From NCBI GenBank assembly GCA_002412865.1, contig DHVW01000013.1, positions 62,001-126,000 on the forward strand: DNA of 64,000 nt. The letters are read 5' to 3'. Within the stretch, counting starts at the first letter, position 1. Each line of letters opens with the position of its first letter. This stretch comes from Sulfurovum sp. UBA5198 (GTDB taxonomy: Bacteria > Campylobacterota > Campylobacteria > Campylobacterales > Sulfurovaceae). The notes beneath the pieces were generated by a model that saw nothing but the letters and a program-made list of their open reading frames with translations, made no database searches and was not told the DNA's origin. The position numbers and the translations under genes are program-made. Shown in pieces: positions 60,594 to 64,000 of the stretch.

Positions 60594-61501
60594 GAAAAGT
60601 AGCCATAAGTGTTGGTGATTTGAACGGTATCGGAATAGAGCTAATACTAAAAAATCATAAGACTATATCAAAAATAATTCAACCAATATACTGTATTGAT
60701 AAGCAAATGCTAGAACAAGCATGCAGTAAGCTAAATATAATTTTACCGATAGATTTAAATATCATAGCTCCGACAAGTGAATATTTCGATATCAAAGCTG
60801 GAGAGATAAACAGACAAAGCGGGAAATATAGCTTCGATTCTTTCACGACAGCCATCAAGCTTGCACAGTGTGGAGATGTGGATGCTATTTGCACTTTACC
60901 TATTCATAAAAAAGCGTGGGAACTTGCTGGTATAAAATACAAAGGTCACACGGATGCTTTAAGAGACTTTTGTGATAGCGAGGCTATTATGATGCTTGGT
61001 TGCCCATCTCTTTTTGTGGCACTTTATACAGAGCATATTCCTCTTTGTGAGGTTGCTAGTAATGTTACAGTAGAAAAACTAACAAGATTCCTAATTAGCT
61101 ATGCTAATTCCGTGCAGAGCGACAAAAGAATAGGAGTTTTGGGTTTAAATCCACATGCTGGAGATGGTGGAGTGCTTGGCAATGAAGAGAGCATTATAGC
61201 AGAGGCAATTACCTTGGCTAATAGAATATTAGATATTTATGATACAAATATTTTAGTACCAGATATTGCATTTACTCCTCATGTGAGAGCCAAATATACT
61301 CATATGGTTGCTATGTACCACGACCAAGGTCTTGCACCGCTAAAGGCATTATATTTTGATGAAAGTATAAATGTATCACTTAATTTACCAATTCTAAGAA
61401 CATCAGTTGATCATGGAACTGCATTTGACAAAGCATATCAAAATGCAATGCTAAATAATCTTAGTTATATAAATGCCATAAAGTATATTGCAGAGAATTA
61501 G
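60590..61501 (+). CDS. pdxA: 4-hydroxythreonine-4-phosphate dehydrogenase
   Basis: 303 residues, with ISVGDLNGIGIELILKNH, THPIHK-type LPIHKKAWELAG, HTDALRDFCD, LGLNPHAGDGG and MYHDQGLAPLKAL, which hold the zinc histidines. Supplies the amino-acetone phosphate partner for PdxJ. TTG start inside the pdxJ stop. Its end overlaps the convergent zinc-ribbon gene by four bases. Confidence 0.97.
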   Translation: MRKVAISVGDLNGIGIELILKNHKTISKIIQPIYCIDKQMLEQACSKLNIILPIDLNIIAPTSEYFDIKAGEINRQSGKYSFDSFTTAIKLAQCGDVDAICTLPIHKKAWELAGIKYKGHTDALRDFCDSEAIMMLGCPSLFVALYTEHIPLCEVASNVTVEKLTRFLISYANSVQSDKRIGVLGLNPHAGDGGVLGNEESIIAEAITLANRILDIYDTNILVPDIAFTPHVRAKYTHMVAMYHDQGLAPLKALYFDESINVSLNLPILRTSVDHGTAFDKAYQNAMLNNLSYINAIKYIAEN

Positions 61502-61719
61502 AACAAGCCAAGGTCGTCGTTATCTACGACGCACTCACTTGACATTAATGGCAATAATCGCTCATGACACAACTCACAAATATATCTACATGCTTTAAGG
61601 TCATAAAAAATTGTACTTCCATTTATAAAATCTCCATAACACTCACTACACACATTAGTCACTTTTAGTAAAATATTCATGGTTGCAGTCTGCTCTATAA
61701 AACATTTTTCTCTACTCAT
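61498..61719 (-). CDS. Small zinc-ribbon-like hypothetical protein
   Basis: 73 residues. Two C-x2-C pairs, in NVCSECYGDF and YICELCHERL, spaced 27 residues apart, suggest one structural zinc. No other recognisable feature. Its ATG is within the stop of the TPR gene (ATGA-type overlap), and it converges on pdxA. Confidence 0.75.
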   Translation of the reverse strand: MSREKCFIEQTATMNILLKVTNVCSECYGDFINGSTIFYDLKACRYICELCHERLLPLMSSECVVDNDDLGLF

Positions 61720-62363
61720 AATTGACTGGCTTGTGTTAATTTATCTATCATCTCTTTAGCTTCTTTTATTTCATTATCTAGTTCGAATGTTTTTTTATAG
61801 TTTTCTAATGCTTCATCGATGTTGCCCATGTCGTATAATGTATTTGCGTAATTGAAATAGTGTTTTGCATAACTAGAATCTAATTGAATTGATTTCTTAT
61901 GATGAATAATTGCTTCATCACTCTCTTTATTTGCATGTAATACATTTGCGAGTGATGCATGAGCTAAATCATCAAATTCATCTTGTGATAATATTTTATT
62001 GTAATGCTCTTTTGCTAAATCTATGTTATTATTTTTAATGGCGACATATCCAGCCCTATGAAGTAACTCAATATTATTTGGTTCAATAGTCAAAGCACTC
62101 TGTAAAGCCTTTGATGCCTCATCCATATTGTCTTTGCTTATTGCAACATCCGCCATTCCTACAAGCTCCTCGACTCTACTTTGTACAACTAACGGTTTTG
62201 AAAATATCTTATCAGGAGACGATACACCACCAATTTGTTCTTTTGGCAACGAAGCCTCATAGTCTACCCCTCTTTTAGGGTAATCTCCTGTAAAAAGTTT
62301 TTTGAAAAATATATAAAAAATACCACCAGCTAGTATAAAAAGTATTAATTGGAAAAATGACAT
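61716..62363 (-). CDS. TPR-repeat protein with N-terminal membrane helix
   Basis: 215 residues. Membrane helix about 4-21 (FQLILFILAGGIFYIFFK), a linker, then TPR pairs from about 75 on (MDEASKALQSALTIEPNNIE, IDLAKEHYNKILSQDEFDDL, SDEAIIHHKKSIQLDSSYAK, IDEALENYKKTFELDNEIKE), four repeats in all. A membrane-bound scaffold; partner unknown. Confidence 0.85.
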   Translation of the reverse strand: MSFFQLILFILAGGIFYIFFKKLFTGDYPKRGVDYEASLPKEQIGGVSSPDKIFSKPLVVQSRVEELVGMADVAISKDNMDEASKALQSALTIEPNNIELLHRAGYVAIKNNNIDLAKEHYNKILSQDEFDDLAHASLANVLHANKESDEAIIHHKKSIQLDSSYAKHYFNYANTLYDMGNIDEALENYKKTFELDNEIKEAKEMIDKLTQASQL

Positions 62364-62396
62364 ATGGACTCCTTTATGTTCTATTGTAATATGTTT

Positions 62397-62666
62397 CTAA
62401 TCTTTGGATAATTGTTTTTGTATATCTAAAATCGCGTCGTTAAATTTACTCCTGCTAGGATAAAAAAACTCTCTTGTTTTCGCTTCGTCAAAGTTAACTA
62501 CAATAGCATATCCCACAAGCACAACCTTGCCTAATCCTTCTGTGTCAGCCCACTCTATGCTTATGTGAGTTGTTTCATTCTCTTCACCAGTCTCGACAAT
62601 AGCCACAGGATAAAGTTTTGTGATTTTGTCCCTATTAATTGTTTCGTTCAGTATTGTAATTGTCAT
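62397..62666 (-). CDS. Hypothetical protein
   Basis: 89 residues, no signal peptide or membrane span. Beta-rich first half (MTITILNETINRDKITKLYP, AIVETGEENETTHISIEWAD, KVVLVGYAIVVNFDEA) and a helical end. No family recognised. Gene-like codon use and position between same-strand genes support it; the ribosome site is weak. Confidence 0.65.
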   Translation of the reverse strand: MTITILNETINRDKITKLYPVAIVETGEENETTHISIEWADTEGLGKVVLVGYAIVVNFDEAKTREFFYPSRSKFNDAILDIQKQLSKD

Positions 62667-62711
62667 AAAATATTATAGTGTAATTTTATTAAAAATAAAA
62701 TAGTTTTGATA

Positions 62712-63329
62712 TTATAATTCAATTAGCCTATTTGGTAGAATTGTTTTGTTATCATCATTTTTTGGAAATTCAGTTTTTAATATTTCTCCTATTAACTCAA
62801 TGGCTTTCAGGTATCCATTTTCAAAATCACCATTTTTTACATCAGTCGTGAATTTATTGATTATCTCTTGCCATATATTATTCGATAATTTGTCATTAAC
62901 CCCACTATCAACTATTATCTCAACATAATGTTCGAAGAGTGAGACAAAAATCATAACAGCTTGGTGATTATCCGTTTGATGAAGATCTAGCATCATAAAG
63001 CTCTCTTTTGCTTTTCTAGAGGCATTTCGTTTCAAAACAATTTTAGGTGTAAATAGTCTAGTAATATATTCAACATTAAAAAATAAAAACAGCAAAACAA
63101 AAACTATGACTTGTACCTGATATATCTTAATGGCATCAAAAATTAAATTTAGTATCATTAAAAATGCTGGTACGATTAAGGCAATGACTGCAGAAGCCAT
63201 AAGGGCAACAAAAAAGTAATTGTAGCTTCTTTGCGACAAGATTGCTACAAGCTCACATGAGCTTTGTTGTTCTACTTCATTTATTGCTACTTTTATTTTA
63301 TGTTTAATTTTCGGATTAACTATATTCAT
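62712..63329 (-). CDS. TPM-domain membrane protein (second of pair)
   Basis: 205 residues. N-terminal VNPKIKHKIKVAINEVEQQS and then SCELVAILSQRSYNYFFVAL are the start of a TPM (YgcG-like) domain; two membrane helices (about 38-60 and 68-90) follow, and the rest with LDLHQTDNHQAVMIFVSLFE and VDSGVNDKLSNNIW completes the domain. Paired TPM proteins usually sit beside LemA; their role in membrane protein quality control or repair is only inferred. Its ATG overlaps the preceding gene's stop by one base. Confidence 0.85.
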   Translation of the reverse strand: MNIVNPKIKHKIKVAINEVEQQSSCELVAILSQRSYNYFFVALMASAVIALIVPAFLMILNLIFDAIKIYQVQVIVFVLLFLFFNVEYITRLFTPKIVLKRNASRKAKESFMMLDLHQTDNHQAVMIFVSLFEHYVEIIVDSGVNDKLSNNIWQEIINKFTTDVKNGDFENGYLKAIELIGEILKTEFPKNDDNKTILPNRLIEL

Positions 63330-64000
63330 TACCAGCTCCCACTAGCTCCGCCGCCACCAAAGCTTCCTCCACCGCCACTAAATCCACCGCCACTAAATCC
63401 ACCACCACTACTACCACTAAATCCACCAAAACCTCCACTATTATTTCTGTTACTATTAAAGTCTAAATTTTCAAAGTCACCAAATAACATCAAAAGAAAC
63501 ACAACAATACCGATTACAACACTAGCTAATGGCATGGCAAGCATTACCCAGCTTAGCAAGCCAGCTATAGAGCCACCAATTGAAGCACCTACAAAAGGCA
63601 ACTTTTTAGTTTTATCACTATTGGCAATTTTAATTTTTGGTAAAAATACTAACAAAAGTAAAATTATTGGCATTATTATTAGCATAAAAGGCGTATCTGC
63701 ATTATCGCTTTTAGGCTTAGCGCTATATTCACCTTTGATTGTTTCAGTGATTGCATCAATACCACGCACTGTCCCTGTAAAGTAATCACCTTTTTTAAAG
63801 TATGGTGTTATAATATTTGATATTATCATTTCTGAATTAGCGTCAGTCAATGCACCTTCAAGCCCATATCCAACCTCAATTCGAACTTTTCTATCATTTG
63901 GAGCAATTATTAGCAAAATACCATTGTTTTTACCTTTTTGACCTATGCCCCACTCTCTTCCAAGTTGATATCCATACTCAGAAATATCATAACCATTTAG
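63329..64000 (-). CDS. TPM-domain protein with glycine-rich tail, 5' end outside the window
   Basis: At least 224 residues, open to the right edge; the frame runs through 64000 without a start that fits, since the domain is already in progress (YDISEYGYQLGREWGIGQKG is encoded at 63937-63994). TPM motif: ILLIIAPNDRKVRIEVGYGL and EGALTDANSEMIISNIITP. Two membrane helices follow, then a Gly/Ser-rich end (GGFGGFSGSSGGGFSGGG...). A signal peptide is expected in the missing part. The tail is typical of YgcG proteins. Confidence 0.88.
   Translation of the reverse strand, partial: LNGYDISEYGYQLGREWGIGQKGKNNGILLIIAPNDRKVRIEVGYGLEGALTDANSEMIISNIITPYFKKGDYFTGTVRGIDAITETIKGEYSAKPKSDNADTPFMLIIMPIILLLLVFLPKIKIANSDKTKKLPFVGASIGGSIAGLLSWVMLAMPLASVVIGIVVFLLMLFGDFENLDFNSNRNNSGGFGGFSGSSGGGFSGGGFSGGGGSFGGGGASGSW

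Noticed and set aside
63264..63785. Plus-strand 173-codon ORF with a long Pro/Leu-rich run
   Set aside because: It is the antisense of the Gly/Ser-rich tail of the TPM protein; no ribosome site, and the repeats are explained by the glycine codons.

Overview
The window is AT-rich chromosomal DNA that reads as a free-living member of the Campylobacterota (former epsilon-proteobacteria), most like the Sulfurimonas-type sulfur bacteria, although the genus cannot be fixed from sequence alone. The grounds are a fused IspDF followed by an orphan regulator of the HP1021/Cj1608 type, an ATP-sulfurylase-like gene and pgpA (as I recall the order Cj1607-Cj1610 in Campylobacter), SpeA plus a carboxy(nor)spermidine-synthase-type enzyme, a PpiD-like gene directly before ftsA-ftsZ, SUV3-type RNA helicase, and promoters with strong -10 but weak -35 boxes.

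Layout. 1-12050: end of mrp, a REP-like pair, thiC, then a long plus-strand housekeeping run (ispDF, regulator, sat-like, pgpA, speA, cysE, aspC), dedA on the minus strand, the polyamine dehydrogenase and kdsB. 12150-22580: an acetate-uptake module: hypothetical gene, histidine kinase, OmpR-type regulator, porin, DUF485 protein, ActP permease, DUF294 signalling protein, DEDDh exonuclease and acetyl-CoA synthetase, closed by a hairpin terminator. The porin promoter has an 11-bp tandem repeat overlapping its -35 position and a perfect palindrome further upstream. 22600-27650: an accessory island bracketed by a 290-bp direct repeat of the 3' end of a uracil-DNA glycosylase gene. It holds a family of exported proteins sharing an N-P-x-P-T motif, each overlapping or abutting a very short ORF that looks like the remains of a longer gene, plus a HicAB toxin-antitoxin pair. 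27640-36110: UDG, superoxide reductase, ppnP, a Sel1 protein, bioA, the PpiD-like chaperone, ftsA and ftsZ. 36120-48480: cysK-rrf2-metY sulfur operon, SUV3-like helicase, DUF819 transporter, a Tyr/Arg-rich secreted protein, dipeptide epimerase, trpC, TPR protein, YkgJ-type protein, TrmN6-like methyltransferase and bpt. 48500-50220: a second copy of the N-P-x-P-T gene arrangement with its own relic ORFs. 50220-64000: a minus-strand operon leuD-leuB-purU-trmL-(small ORF)-glyS-FAD oxidoreductase, then rpoD, cinA-like, ppa, pdxJ-pdxA, and a minus-strand tail of small genes ending in two TPM-domain genes.

The most unusual content is the pair of N-P-x-P-T loci. The gene pairing, stop/start overlaps, a 51-residue relic that resembles the start of a class-3 lipase/DUF2974-type protein, and repeated tandem duplications suggest an effector-immunity array in which the putative effector genes have collapsed and the putative immunity genes survive. 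This is an inference from architecture, not from a recognised family. No tRNA, rRNA, CRISPR array or intact transposase was found.
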